Below, one piece after another: positions 1 through 11,796 of a stretch of DNA of 64,000 nucleotides. The notes beneath the pieces were generated by a model, which saw nothing but the letters and a program-made list of their open reading frames with translations, was not told where the DNA came from and ran no database searches. Position 1 is the first letter of the stretch. Every line of letters begins with the position of its first letter. The DNA is taken from positions 70,146,971-70,210,970 of the forward strand of contig CM077022.1 in assembly GCA_039090855.1 (NCBI GenBank). Direction: 5' to 3'. The translations under genes and the position numbers were made by a program. This DNA comes from Macrothele yani (lineage: Eukaryota > Arthropoda > Arachnida > Araneae > Macrothelidae).

Positions 1-29
1 AAAAAAAGACAGGTAAAATAAAATCTTTC

Positions 30-890
30 CTCTTTAGAACAAATGTAGCTTCGGACCGTGGAAAAAAAATGTTACAACGTAAAAAATGTAACAATGTGAC
101 ATGAACGGGTAAATATATTAATTAAACAATTGCCTTTCAAAACCACAAGGACAGCATAAAACTTTGGAAAACGTCTTTAAGTTTGTACACTCCTAGAAAG
201 TGAGTTAAGTTTTCTTAAGGTAAATAAAATCATCACGTTGAAAAACAAATTTATTAATTATATGAAAGGCATTTATGAAAAACTCGCAATATTGTAAAAT
301 TAAAAAGAAAACCCTTAGTTTCATATCGCGCAGGAAAGAGGCTCACTTTCAAGCGATCGAATTTGCTTGGCAAACCAGTGTAGTGGCTAAAGCGTCTGCT
401 TCCCACACGTGTTGTCATAGGTTCGATGACAACACTCATCCGAACGGGCGTTTTTTCGGACCTGTTGAACTTTTACAATCTCCGTGCTGTCATGCAGAAG
501 TTTCGTTAGGAACGAAAAAGGAGTTGTGCCTTTCGGGAACTGTGGTTGTCATCATTTTTTTTTATGGATACTGCTGGGAAATTGGCAGACAAGTTTCGGC
601 AAGCCAACAGTTACGTCACGTGGTTGCCGGCTGCCGCTGCTGGGAAACTGGCGGACCACATTAGGCTAGCCATCATTTATGGCAAGTACTTTCAGGACAG
701 CTTAAGAGCCGCTTGTGGCAGCCACTGCTTGTGATGGATAACTGATGGCTTAGTTCTGGCATATGACAACTGATAGGGTGCCAACTGTTAGCCAGCTGCT
801 GGCCTGAACTGCTGGCCCATGTTGTGGCCTCTGGGACATTTTGACGGTTGGGCAGTGGCAACATAGTGCTGGCCCAGCAACACTTTTTTT
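30..890 (+). repeat. ~0.86 kb interspersed repeat, copy 1, with tRNA-like module
   Basis: This stretch matches 41398-42190 in inverse orientation, so it is one copy of a dispersed repeat. Matching landmarks run in order: gtgacatgaacgggtaaat near 98, a tRNA-like module near 370-430, two blocks of the type tgctgggaaactggcggac (577 and 640), the segment taggctagccatcatttatg (663) and caacatagtgctggcccagc (859). The module at ~370-430 has an A-box-like stretch (tagtggctaaagcg) and a B-box-like stretch (ggttcgatgac), so it could be polymerase III derived. No open frame is shared with the partner copy, so the ORFs here are probably spurious. The repeat class is not recognised. Confidence 0.6.
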
Positions 891-1620
891 TTGCTGGGAT
901 GTAGTTAGTGTTAGGTGATCCTGAGGATGTAGAGTCCGGAAGGAGTGACACAAATTGAATTTTGAATGTTATTTCTGTAGTCAATGAAATGCTGCATGTG
1001 CTGAAAATCCCAGAACACCTCCAAATGGACCACTTCAAATTTATTTCTGAGCAGCTCTTTTAGAAATGGAGTGCGAAATCAATAATTATCGATATTCTGC
1101 GAATTCCTTGATTTTCTACTGTTTAGTTTACTCAATATCACCATCACTGCATACAGATTTTTGCGTAACAGTGTTTTCACCATATTTTCACACCCCAGTA
1201 CTGTGCTTAAACTCTAGTTCATGTATGATATAAATTCACATTTTGAACGTGAACAGAATTTAGTGGTGTAAAGGAAAGAAAAATTCTCCCTTATCTGATT
1301 TTAACAAATGTGATGTGTTAATAATTATTGAAGTTCATTCTAAGTCATTTTACGTTATAAACGTAAAAAGGTTATTAGAATGTCATACAACTCTCATAAT
1401 TCTGCTATATTTAATATACATTTACAGTGAGAAGAATTGAATCATTCTATAAAGATATGGCACATATTCTTCCTGTTGAAACTATTGCAGCTAATGTGCG
1501 TTATGTGTTCACATCAAAATAACACTGCTACAAATGCTTGACTTTTGTGCCATTTCCATTGTAAATGGCAGCATCGCAATTCATAGAAAGGCTGCACCAA
1601 GGTGTTTTAAACTCACCAAA
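891..1620. other. AT-rich stretch with no recognised gene
   Basis: I see no coding frame, splice-bounded exon, RNA gene or repeat that I can name here. Confidence 0.4.
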
Positions 1621-2310
1621 ATTAAGCATTGTCTAGCAACATCCAGAAAATCTCTCACAACCTTAATTTCTCTTCACTGAACTAGTACACATCAGAAAAT
1701 GTTAGAAATAATTGATTGAATCATAAAGTGTGTTAGAAATAACTGAATCAGAACGTGTATTGGAAATAATTAATTCAATAAGCATTGTGCAGCAACATCC
1801 AGAAAATCTCTCACGACGTTAATATCTCCTCATTGAACCAGTTCACATCAGAAAGTGTTAAAAATAATTGATTGAATGAGAAAATGTGTTAAAAATAATT
1901 GATTGAATCAAAAAGTGTGCTGCTGCAATTGACTGAATCACAGTGTGTTGCAAGTGTTTGAATCACAAAATGCGTGTTAGAAATTGCTTGAACCAGAACG
2001 TACGTTAGAAAAAATTAATTGAATTAGGACATGCATTTAAAATAATTGATTGAGCAAGCATTGTGTAGCAATATCCAGAAAATCTCTCAAAACCTTACTT
2101 TCTCCACATTGAAGCAGCCCACAACAGAAATTGTTAGAAATAATTGATTGAATGAGATGTGTTAGAAATACTTGATTGAATTATAAAGTATGTTTGAAGC
2201 AATTGATTGAATTAGAGAGTGTATTAGAAACTACTGACTGAATCAGAACGTGTTAGAAAGAATTGAATGAATCGGAAGGTGTGTAGGAAATAAATGATTG
2301 AATCAGAAAG
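1621..2310 (+). repeat. Minisatellite with higher-order structure
   Basis: A degenerate ~30-36 bp unit (core gttagaaataattgattgaa) recurs through the stretch. A longer ~100 bp block, starting agcattgt and containing atccagaaaatctctcac, appears three times (about 1621, 1777 and 2052). Each block is followed by a variable number of the short units. This is a two-level array: one long block plus n short units. Confidence 0.65.
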
Positions 2311-2561
2311 ATGGAAATGCGAAATGCATGTATCTTCTAGATTTCAATCTCAAAGCAATGGGCCTGAAAGGGAAACCTGTTTTTGTAGAAGCAAATACAG
2401 ATGCTTTAAGAATACTGCCCAAATATGAATCTGGAAACAACTTTAAATACATTCTCCCTTTATCAGAAGAGGCCTTGTACCTTACAAACTTAGAAAAGCA
2501 AATTGTGAAATTAGTTTACCAAATGAACACCCAAGCTGCAGTATTTAGTATTGATGGTTAA
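2298..2561 (+). CDS. Unrecognised ORF at the edge of the minisatellite
   Basis: This 87-codon frame begins in the last minisatellite units and ends with a stop at 2559-2561. Past the first few residues its composition looks protein-like (motifs such as LKGKPVFVEANTD and YLTNLEKQIVKLVY), with no low-complexity bias. I do not recognise the family. There is no clear acceptor, so the true 5' boundary is unknown. It may be an exon fragment or part of a decayed mobile element. The start codon given is simply the first ATG and is not trusted. Confidence 0.25.
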   Translation: MNQKDGNAKCMYLLDFNLKAMGLKGKPVFVEANTDALRILPKYESGNNFKYILPLSEEALYLTNLEKQIVKLVYQMNTQAAVFSIDG

Positions 2562-3620
2562 AAACATGTTATCACACTGGCTACAAAGATACATCTGAGT
2601 ATATACGCATTATCACAAAGTTATACAACATTCTTAATGTGCTTGATATTTGCACAGGAAAGAGGGAAAAGAAAGGACTATCATAAATTATTAACATGTT
2701 CTTTAGATGACACACAAGTGATCTTGAATAAGTTCTCATACACGCTGGATTACTGGGAATTAAAGGTTATATTAAAATGATCTTCAGATGATAAATCTTC
2801 CTATCCTTAAAAGATGCAGCTTATTCAGTGTTAGACATACCATAGCTTTGCACATGAGAGCTGAATTTGTCCTGCATGTCGACAGGAACATTTCAGACTG
2901 GTTATAGAATCGTTTTGATAATTTCCGAAAATTAGTATAGCACACAATAGTTCTTGTGTGCAATTTCATCAAACAGAAATGAAGTTAGTTATTCGTCCTT
3001 TATTATTACCTTTAACTCTGAATTCAGATCGCCCTGGAAAGATTTCTGTAGGCACACTTTGTGCACGTGATCTGATTTTCAATTCAACTACAGTAGTCTC
3101 TTGAAGAAAACGTTGCAGCAAAAAAGGGGATTTTTTGCAGTTCAAGCAATTTAATACGTGTAATAAACCATGCTGCCGTAATTGCACTCATGGTGCTTTA
3201 AATAAGTGGACTGCACGAACTGTAAAACAGATATCCTCTTAGACATATCTGTTGAGTAGAATGAAATGTATGATTTATTTAAATGCGTAGACCTTGGTGG
3301 ATTGAAGTAGATAAAGAAACTGTCAGTTGTAAATAGTTACTTCTGACAAAGCATCTGTCTGCAGACTTTACAAAAGTATTATTACAGTACCCAATATAGG
3401 TATATGCGCATATGTGTAAAGTAGTGTGGGACATCTTGAGAGCTGCTGATACTTTTTTTACCCCACTTATGTCAAAATGGACATGCAGCTGAACATGTAT
3501 GAAATACATTGTTTCAACAGAAGCAGATATTTCTCTAAAAAGTAATTATAAAAAATCATTTTTTTAACATTCAAAAAAAATTACACAACAGAAAAAAGAT
3601 ACAAGAGGTAATAGGATATA
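2562..3620. other. No recognised gene
   Basis: AT-rich DNA between an unknown ORF and a Tc1 element. Short frames on the minus strand have no family resemblance or splice context that I can support. Confidence 0.4.
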
Positions 3621-5261
3621 CAGTAGTGGCCAAAATTGTGGAAACTTTTTGGAAAAAGTGTATTTTTAAGATTTGATGGCTCATAATGCCACTTTTTTTA
3701 GCAATACCAAATAATTATACATCAGTGGAAAGTTAATTTCATCAAAAACTTAATGCAACAAAGTTTGTTCAATTACCTGTATTCTATGAAAGGTTATAGC
3801 CAAATAACCAGAAAAAGGAAGCAAAACTTGCTTAGTTTGATATGAAGTAGCTTTCCTTCATTTGAATGTAGCCAATGAGCATTTAGAGAGCCAATCAGGT
3901 GTCATCTTGTTTTGGCAACGTGCCAATCAGGTCACAGTAAGATTCAGCTATTAATGTCGTGTATTGGAGCTGAGAGGAGGACATTTGTCAGTGTGTTATA
4001 TGATTGCTATCAAATTGGTTGGGTTTTTTGTGTTCTTTCATTTAGTCAGCTTGTAAAACGCAATAAAATTAAAGAAATGGCGCAAAGAGTTGACTAGTCA
4101 CCCAGAAAGCGATGTAAAATAGTACTATTGAGTGAACAAGGCTTCAGTTATGAAGAAATTAGAAGACAAATTGGCGGAAACTTAACCAAAGGTGGCATTT
4201 CTAAATTTTTGAAGAGGTATAAGGAGACTCGGTCACTACAAAACCAGACTGGTAAAGGCAGGAAAAGATGCACAGCAGCAAGTGTTGATAGAACAATTAA
4301 GATACTGTGCCTAGCTGTCAGAAGAAAATCATCTGGGCGCAATGCAATGTGAAGTTGAGTGCCAAGACTGTTCGGCGCAAACTGCAGGAATTTGGTCTAA
4401 AAGCTAGAATTTCACGAAAAAAGCCATTTTTATGACCCAAACAAAGGTTGAAAAGATTAAACTGGGCTAAACCCCATGTTAACTGGACAGCGGAACAATC
4501 GAACAGTGTTATTTGGAGTAATGAGACCAAAATCTCCGTGTTTGGTAGTGATGGCATAAAATACGTAAGGAGAAGAATCTGAAAAGAGTTGCATCCTGAT
4601 TACATTACATGTACCGTGAAACACCCAGTTAGTGTTATTATCTGGGGTTGTATGACATTAAAAGGTGTTGGCAGAATTTGAGTGATTAATGGGAATATAA
4701 ATGGCCAAAAATTCATTAAGGAAATACTTGTGCCCAAACTGAAGCCTTCCGCACGTGATCTTTTCCAAGATAATGAAGCATTTATATTTCAACAGAATTC
4801 AGCTCCATGTCATGTTGCTGATTTGTGCAAAAAGTGGTTTCAAGATAATCATATTCCACTGCTAGAATGGCCTAGAAATAGCCCAGACCTTAACCCCATC
4901 GAAAATCTATGGTGACTACTAAAGAAACGTGTTAGTCAGAAGCAACCCAGCAATAAAACCCAATTAATATAAGCAATAATTCAATCTTAGTTTCACATTA
5001 TATTAGCTGCAGAACTAAATAACTTAGTTCATTCCATGGGAAGGCGTTGTAAGGCCGTAATTAACGCTAAAGGTTACCTAACTAAGTATTAACTGACATG
5101 GTGAGAATTTTAAGTAATTGCATTACATTCTTGATGAAATTATCTTTCCATTGATACATAATTTTATGGTGTTACTCCCCAAAAAAAGTGGTATTTATGA
5201 GTCATCAAACCTCAAAAATAGACTATTTCCAAAAAGGTTTCCACAATTTTGGCCACTACTG
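3621..5261 (+). mobile_element. Tc1-like DNA transposon, family A, complete ends
   Basis: The two ends are inverted copies beginning cagtagtggccaaaattgtg, flanked by TA on both sides (3619-3620 and 5262-5263), the standard Tc1/mariner target duplication. The inverted repeats are long, with similarity continuing roughly 200 bp inward. The element is 1641 bp. A second copy lies inverted at 10227-12297. The 5' leader holds about 1.4 copies of the 32-bp unit that is expanded to seven copies in that second element. Confidence 0.9.
4077..4975 (+). pseudogene. Tc1 transposase, decayed
   Basis: The frame starts MAQRVD and stops at once. It continues in another frame with an N-terminal helix-turn-helix-like segment (LLSEQGFSYEEIRRQIGG, about 4128-4350). 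The C-terminal catalytic part is at 4682-4915 and contains FQQNSAPCH, WPRNSPDLNP and IENLW. In Tc1 enzymes the second catalytic residue is the Asp of a QQD motif; here it is Asn. The final glutamate in SPDLNPIE is present. Several stops and frame changes separate the pieces, so this copy cannot make an active enzyme. The family's usual length is about 340 residues, and the remnant spans that length. Confidence 0.85.
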
Positions 5262-5640
5262 TATAGTGAAGCACGAAGAAAACTTCAAACTTTCATCAGA
5301 TTCTTTGGTTTTTAAATAGTTCATTTACTTTTATGTAGCCTACATGAAAATTAAAATTTCCGCTCAAAGGAAATGAATTAATAAAGAACTTTTAAATGTG
5401 TCATAAATGGAGTGTCAAATATTGGCATATTTTTACTCTAGTTGCTGCTTTGTCATTGCAAAGTCCTTTTGTATTCACTAAAATGCACTTTTGTGCTTAA
5501 CTGTGTCAAAGGCTATATACTATATAAGTACACTATCAGGGGTACCCGGTGTTTTCCGGGTAAGTATTCGTGGAATCGCCAAGTTCAGCAGGTGAAATTT
5601 TATGAATGAAAAATATATTCCTGTAATTTTCCCGTTAATA

Positions 5641-6075
5641 CAAAATTTGGTGATTCTAAATTGAAAACGAAAATTTTGTATGGGGGTGGCCTTGACCCGC
5701 CGGCTCCGACCCCTTCCAAAAAAAAAACTCTGTGCGGTCCAAGTCAGAGTGTTATGAGATACTTTACCAAATTTGGTGGTTGTAAATTTAAAACTAGAAT
5801 TTTTAACGAAAATTTTGTATGGGGGCCCTTTGGCCCACGGGCTCCGATCCCTTCCCAAAACCGTGTACGGTCTAAGTCAGAGTACCACGAGATAGTATAC
5901 CAAATTTGGTAGTTCTAAATTGAAAACCAGAAATTTTAACTAAAATAACGAAAATTGTGTATGGAGGCCCCCTTGATTCCCCCGGACTCCGATCCCTTCC
6001 CAAACCCTTCTACGGTCTAAGTTAGAGTACCATGAGATAGTATACCGAATTTGGTGGTTCTAAGTTGAAAACTGT
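5641..6075. repeat. Tandem repeat, ~130 bp unit, about 3 copies
   Basis: Unit starts at about 5641, 5768, 5901 and 6047 (each begins with a version of caaatttggtggttctaa). Each unit contains gaaaattttgtatggggg, a GC-rich block with ctccgatcccttcc, and cggtctaagtcagagtacca. The units have diverged by substitutions and small indels. The adjoining 6075-6160 stretch, with aaacaaacatacaaat and a TA-rich run, resembles the 3' tail of a retroelement. Confidence 0.6.
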
Positions 6076-6812
6076 AGATTTGTATAGCGGAAAAACAAAC
6101 ATACAAATATACAAACTTTCACTTTTATATACATATATAGATTAACAGATTTTTTTCTCGATTTTTCTAAGTCTTGAAAATCGCTTCCCAGAGCATAGAA
6201 AAACACTTTTCTTTGAAGAGTTACTAATTGCTCACTAATTAGTGATCTCACTAAATTACCATATAAAAGAATATGCCCGATGAGAAATTGTTATATGCTT
6301 CGAGAATTTTATGATTCTAATGCCTCTGTTGTATGATAATGGCGCTTTGACCAAAGACGAAGTAATACAAAATGTTTACTATTTGCACTTCTGGAGAACT
6401 TTTCGCGTCGCCTTCGAAAATACTTACATTCAGCACATAGGGATCTTTTCCTTCAATCTCATTAATTTTATCCGAATACCGCATTTTGTACTCAAAAGTT
6501 TAACTTTCAAAGTAAGACACAATCATTTCAACGGGGATTGGTTGTCCACTTAAGTTACTAAGGCTCGTTGCCATGATGAAAGTCACGTGTCTGCTGCATC
6601 CTCATAGGCAGTGGAAGCCACGAAAGAAGGCGAACGGCGGTCACAGATTAATGTTCCATACACCTAAACCTTCCTCGACAAATGCTCTATGGAATGGTGA
6701 AATCCGCATCAAAATCCGTCCAGCGATTCTCGAGCTTAGCCCGAACAAACAAAGACAGACAGACGCCTACCGGGGACTTTATTTTCTACTAAGTATTATC
6801 CAACTCTCGAGA

Positions 6813-7343
6813 AGATACAAGGCTCAGATTATTCAAACTTATGCACCCACCACAAGTCATCCTGAAGAAGAAATTGAAGAATTCTATGAGGAAATTCGTC
6901 ATCTAAATAATAAAGGTAAGCAGCACTTGAAGATAATTATGGGAGATTTCAATGCAAAAATAGGGCAACGGCAACAGAATGAAACTTCAGTAGGTAAATT
7001 CGGTCACGGCAACAGAAACCAGCGTGGAAATACTCTCGTTGAGTTTGCAGAGGCAGAAGTGTTTTTTATCTTGAACTCCTTTTTCAAGAAAAAGCCACAC
7101 AGGAAATGGACATGGAGACATCCAAATGAGACAAGTAAAATTCTTTTTATTATGTGTAACAAAAAATTCGTCATAGAAGACTGCAGTGTGCTAAACAAGT
7201 TCAATACAGGTAGTGACCATAGATTGGTGAGATGTAAGATGCACCTCAACACTAAACTCGAACGTGGCAAGCTCATAAGACAAACAAAATGTATTGACAT
7301 AAACAACCTTAAAAACACCATAATACCTTCAAGTTGGAACTGA
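6813..7343 (+). pseudogene. RTE-clade retrotransposon: apurinic-type endonuclease domain
   Basis: The frame carries the endonuclease signatures of RTE-type non-LTR elements in order: IIQTYAPTT, IIMGDFNAKIG, a GxGxxNxRG motif, KWTWRHP and GSDHRLV. In this family the domain nicks target DNA to prime reverse transcription. The N-terminal part of the domain (catalytic Asn and Glu region) is missing, so the copy is 5'-truncated near 6790. Upstream sequence (6690-6765, with ccgaacaaacaaagacagac) looks like the tail of a different repeat. The reverse transcriptase follows downstream in broken frames. Confidence 0.8.
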
Positions 7344-9231
7344 AGAACAGATTCTCTGCTTTAGAAGGCTTAACATCGGAAGAAGTGGATATTTCTGAAG
7401 TTAACAGAAAAGTAACCAAAGCTCTTATGGAAACGGCAACAAAATTAGCTAGGTCTAAGAACAAGTTGCATGTGAACAAATCATCAGGAAAAACCAAAAT
7501 GTTGATGCAAAAACAAAGAGAGATGAGGACAACTAAAGAAATAATGACTTCCAAAGTGGAATATTTAGAGCTATGTAAGGCAGTATGAAAAAGTATCACT
7601 GAAGACTTAAGGAAATTCAACTGTGAACTAGTGAGAAAAGCAATTGAAAACAGCCAAAGCCTAAAGATAGCAAAGGGACATCTCAGTAATTGAAGAAAAC
7701 AGATTATGGCACTGAGAAAAGAAGATGGTTCTGTAACAAGAAATGGAGGCGAGAGTGAAAGATTTCTACTCCAAATTATATGAGTGAAAGATTTCTACTC
7801 CAAATTATATGAGTGAAAGATTTCTACTCCAAATTATATGAAAGTGATTATACATGTACTTCAGACAACATGAAAGGTACCAGATGCCTTAATGAAGGGA
7901 AGATTCCTGAGGATTGGAACAAAGCTACAATGATCCTGCTACATAAAAAAGGTGACATTGAGGATCTCAGGAGCTACAGACTTATCAGCCTCCTATCAGT
8001 AGTTTATAAAATCTTCACTAAAGTTCTTTCACACCTTTTGAAGATAACACTGGACATGGCTAAACCGAGAGAACAAGCTGGATTCAGGAGTGGTTACAGC
8101 ACAATAGATCATATCCACGTACTGAGAGAACTAATTGAAAGAGCGAGGGAATATGAACTTCCATTGTGCATGGCGTTTATGGATTATGGAAAAGCCTTTG
8201 ATTTGGTGAAACCATCAGCAGGTTACAATGGCTCTGAAATCCTGCGGTATTGAAGATGCATACATTGTTATTATTAATAACATCTATGCAAGTGCAAAGA
8301 TTCGGCTGTTTGAAAATACAACACACATAAAAATTGGAAAGGGAATGAGACAAGGTGACACCATATCTCCGAAGCTCTTTAATGCCATATTGGAAAATGT
8401 CTTTCAATCACTGAACTGGGAAAACAAAGGGATAAAGATTAATGGAGATTATCTACCCCCCCCCATTGTTTTGCTGATGACGTAGTCATTTTTGCAACTA
8501 CCCCATCAGAGCTGCAGAGTATGATCCAGGAACTTGCTGACAAGAGTAAAGAAGTGGGATTAAAAATGAACTTTCAGAAGACAAAAGTGATCAATGCTTT
8601 TACAGGAAATGAAGATTTATCGATTGATGGAGAAAATCTGGAGGTAACAGGCACGTACGTTTATCTTGGACAGCAGATATCAAGTGAGGGTCACATTGAT
8701 GAAGAAATTAATCTGCGTACAAAACTTGCCTGGAGAGCTTTTGGAAGGAACAGCATACTTTTCAAGAGCAATGTGCCATTATGTCTTAAAACAAAAGTGT
8801 TTGATCAATGCATCCTTCCAGTGCTTACGTATGGTGCAGAGACGTGGACCTTAACTAAAAGAGACATACAAAGGCTGCAGACAACTCAAAGTAGCATGGA
8901 GAGCTGCATGCTTGGTGTAACCAGGAGAGATAAGAAGAGGAACTCGTGGATCCGAAAAATAACAAGAGTGAAAGACATCATGATCAGAGTTAAATCCCTG
9001 AAATGGCAATGTGCTGGCCATACTGCCAGAAGGGCAGACCATCGATGGACAGCCGAAATTTTAGATTGGATTCTAAGGGACAGGAAAAGACCTAGAAGAA
9101 GACCACATGGGAGATGGGTGGATGAAATTCGAAAGTATGCTAGAGTGACATGGAGAAGACTGGCACAAGACAGACCGTTGTGGAGGAAACTTCGGGAGAC
9201 CTTCTTCCAGCAGTGGATTGATAATGGTTGA
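7334..9231 (+). pseudogene. RTE-clade retrotransposon: reverse transcriptase and C-terminus
   Basis: Reverse transcriptase motifs appear across several frames: SYRLISLLSVVYKIFTK and EQAGFRSGYSTIDHI (7813-8253), then MRQGDTISPKLFN (8228-8485), then the catalytic FADD box encoded at about 8469-8480. The C-terminal region continues to 9231 with LTYGAETWTLTK and a basic block ending QQWIDNG. A C-run near 8455 shifts the frame just before FADD. Part of the fingers domain is deleted after about 7870. The 3' end is a GATGAT microsatellite tail, typical of RTE elements. The element is dead, but its order is well preserved. Confidence 0.85.
7753..7839 (+). repeat. 29-bp unit repeated 3 times inside the RTE element
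   Basis: The unit gagtgaaagatttctactcc plus nine more bases starts at 7753, 7782 and 7811. The fragment at 63800-63845 carries it only once, so the extra copies arose within this element. Two extra units add 58 bp and break the frame. Confidence 0.85.
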
Positions 9232-9340
9232 CAATGATGATGATAGATGTATCAAAGTGACTTACTAGTTGTAGCTCATGCGTCTTATATTAAGAAGCAA
9301 ATTAGCAGTCATGCTGCAGATAATGTTTTTGACTTTGTTT

Positions 9341-9537
9341 GGGGGTTTAAAAACCACCGTGAGCAACTGGATGGCGTATAAGCAATATCCCGTCCCTAAT
9401 TTAGAGACACTCGTTCCAGAGAACAGAAATAGCTAGTGTCGAAATACAAACAGAACACCCATGCCTCACCGGTAGTTGAACCTGGACTCATCTCAGACCA
9501 ATGGTCAAATGCCAGTGTTTAGACTGCGGCACTGGGG
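9341..9537 (-). mobile_element. SINE family 1 (tRNA-derived), old copy
   Basis: A diverged minus-strand copy of the abundant SINE. The 3' domain (accaccgtgagcaact on the + strand) and the tRNA-like head near 9460-9537 are both recognisable. The B box has decayed to ggtagttgaacctgg. Confidence 0.75.
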
Positions 9538-9713
9538 AGAGAGAAGTAGCGGAAATTCAGAAGTAACATACAGTGGATTTGAAAGTTCAACTTAAAAATA
9601 TACATGCTTTTTATTTTTTGAATTGCATACATTTATTTCAGTTTTTCTTACCACCTAGCCTTGTCTTAAATAATTTATAATTATCTAACTCTAAAATTTA
9701 ATTTCTATTTTTA

Positions 9714-9930
9714 GTGGGGTTTTAATGACCACCGTGAGCAACTCAATGGGCTATAATCAGTCGCCCTTCCCTAATATAGGGCCACTAGTTCCAGGGAAGA
9801 GAGAGCGCCCACACCTGCCCGCTAGGGTCGTAAGACAAATACATCCATGCCTCACTGGGATTCGAACCCGAACCTAACTCTGAAGAATGATCAGAAGCCA
9901 GCGCTTAGACCACTGCGCCACCGGGGTGGC
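9714..9930 (-). mobile_element. SINE family 1 (tRNA-derived)
   Basis: Minus-strand copy with the B-box complement gggattcgaaccc at about 9859 and the A-box region at the right end (cactgcgccaccgggg). It ends 14 bp outside the mariner that starts at 9945. Confidence 0.85.
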
Positions 9931-10148
9931 ATAATATTTAATTAAGAGGGGTGACGCTTTAATTTCCGGAACGGGAAAATATGGCGATGCTGTGGATGAC
10001 CGTGGGGGGATGCTGGCAGATTCGCGTAGCTATATGCGTGTCTGGACATGTTTCAAGTAGTGCATGCGTTAACCGCAGACCAGTAGAGCCAGTGGTGAGT
10101 GAGTAGTTCAAAAGCAATCCAAATTTGTACGTGAGTTCTGAGGTCAAA

Positions 10149-10226
10149 ATGAGTGATAAAAATGTAGAGCAGAGCATTAAAACCAAATTCTGCGGGAAGA
10201 TTAGTAACGTTTCTACTGAAACGTTA
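10149..10226 (+). pseudogene. Mariner transposase, N-terminal piece
   Basis: The frame reads MSDKNVEQSIKTKFCGKISN and then STETL, matching the first helix of FLJ37770/GVQW3-like mariner transposases. That helix belongs to the DNA-binding domain that contacts the inverted repeats. The frame is cut by a Tc1 insertion at the TA at 10225-10226. Its continuation lies beyond 12298. ATG 10149-10151 is chosen because it matches the family start. Confidence 0.75.
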
Positions 10227-10614
10227 CAGTAGTGGCCAAAATTGTGGAAACCTTTTGGAAATAGTGTTTTTGAGGTTTGATGGCTCATAACACCACTTTT
10301 ATTTAGACTAATACCATAAAATTATATATCAATGGAAAGATAATTTCATCAAGAATGTAATGCAATAACTTTTATGAAGGAGTTTGTATTAGACCAGCAG
10401 TTATAAAGAAGAAAAGCGAAACACAGAAACAAAATTCTCACCATGTCAGTTAATACTTAGTTGGGTAACCTTTAGTGTTAATTACGGCCTTACAATGCCT
10501 TCCCAATGGAGGGAACCAAGTTATTTAGTTCTGCAGCTGTTATAATGTGAACCCAAGATTGAATTATTGCTTCTTTTAACTGAGTTTTCTTGCTGGGTTG
10601 CTTCTGACTAACAG

Positions 10615-10781
10615 ATTTTATAACGAAGTAAATTTTTCCGTCATTTTTGTCCACGTCGGGATCGAATCAGAGTCTTCTTACTCCGGAACAAGTCGCTCTA
10701 CCAACTGAGCTACGCAGACGTTCGTTCTCGCTGCTATCTGCCTTTATGTCGTGTGCGTCCTGCGGGGCAGGCACGTCACAG
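10615..10781 (-). mobile_element. tRNA-derived SINE-like insertion in Tc1
   Basis: Comparing the two family A Tc1 copies shows about 167 bp present here and absent from 3621-5261. It is bounded by a short direct repeat acag (10611-10614 and 10778-10781). It carries a tRNA-like head on the minus strand at 10649-10719, then an AT-rich tail. It is unlike SINE family 1. Confidence 0.75.
10649..10719 (-). other. tRNA-like module, near-cloverleaf
   Basis: Reading the minus strand, gtctgcg pairs with cgtggac as a seven-base acceptor with wobbles. The D arm is gctc/gagc around agttggta, and gattcgatcc forms the T-loop region. The anticodon stem is imperfect. It is the head of the surrounding SINE-like insertion rather than a working tRNA gene. 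Confidence 0.6.
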
Positions 10782-10799
10782 TTTCTTTAGTCGACTCCA

Positions 10800-11645
10800 T
10801 AGATTTTCGATGGGGTTAAGGTTTGGGCTATTCCCAGGCCATTCCAGTACTGGAATATGATTATCTTGAAACCACTTTTTGCGCACAGCAGTAACATGAC
10901 ATGGAGCTGAATCCTGTTGAAATATAAATGCTTCATTATCTTGGAAAAGATCACGTGCGGAAGGCTTCAGTTTGGGCTCAAGTATTTGATTAATGTATCT
11001 TTGGCCATTTATACTATCATTTAATCACGCAAATTTTCCCCACACCTTTTGATGGCATACAACCCCAGATCATAACACTAACTGGGTGTTTCATGGTACA
11101 TGTAAAGCAATCAAAATGCAAATCTTCTCCGATTATTTTCCTTACGTATTTTATGCCATCGCTACCAAACGGAGATTTTGGTCACATCACTCCAAATAAC
11201 ACTGTCCCATTATTCCGTTGTCCAGTTAACATGGGTTTTAGCCCAGTTTAATCTTTTCAACCTTTGTTTGAGAGATAAAAATGGTTGTTTTCGTGGAATT
11301 CTAGCTTTTAGACAAAATTCCTGCAGTCTGCGTCGAACAGTTCTTGCACTCAACTTAACATTCTATTGCTCCATTTCATCTTGTATACACCCAGGTGATT
11401 TTCTTCTGTCGCCCAGGCACAGTCTATGAATTGTTCTATCATCACCTGCTGTTGTGCATTTTCCTGCCTTTACCAGTCTGGTTTTGTAGTGACTGAGTTT
11501 CCTCATACCTCTTCAAAAATTTAGAAATGCCACCTTTGGTTAAGTTTCCACCAATGTTTCTTCAAATTTCTTCATAACTGAAGCATTTTTCACTTAATAG
11601 TACTAATTTACATCGCTTTCTGGGCGACCAGTCAACTCGTTGCGC
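10800..11645 (-). pseudogene. Tc1 transposase, decayed
   Basis: Reverse-complement reading gives the same transposase as 4077-4975 in the same order: helix-turn-helix region near 11500-11640, catalytic region near 10800-11000. The conserved SPDLNPIENLW coding segment is recognisable at about 10795-10840. Stops and shifts in every frame make it non-functional. The tRNA-derived insertion lies just downstream of the coding part. Confidence 0.75.
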
Positions 11646-11796
11646 TATTTTTTAAAATTTTATTGCGTTTTGTAAGCTCACTAAATGAAAGAACACAAAA
11701 GAAAAAAACCCAACTTGATGACAATAACATAACGCAATGAAAAATGTCCTCCTCTCAGCTCCAATACATGTCATCAATAGCTGAATTCTACTGTGA

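Noticed and set aside
275..1038. ORFs on both strands in the first kilobase
   Set aside because: The region is a dispersed repeat and the partner copy at 41.4-42.2 kb does not keep the frames open.
10649..10719. Genuine tRNA gene
   Set aside because: The anticodon stem is imperfect and the module is the head of an insertion with an AT-rich tail inside a transposon.
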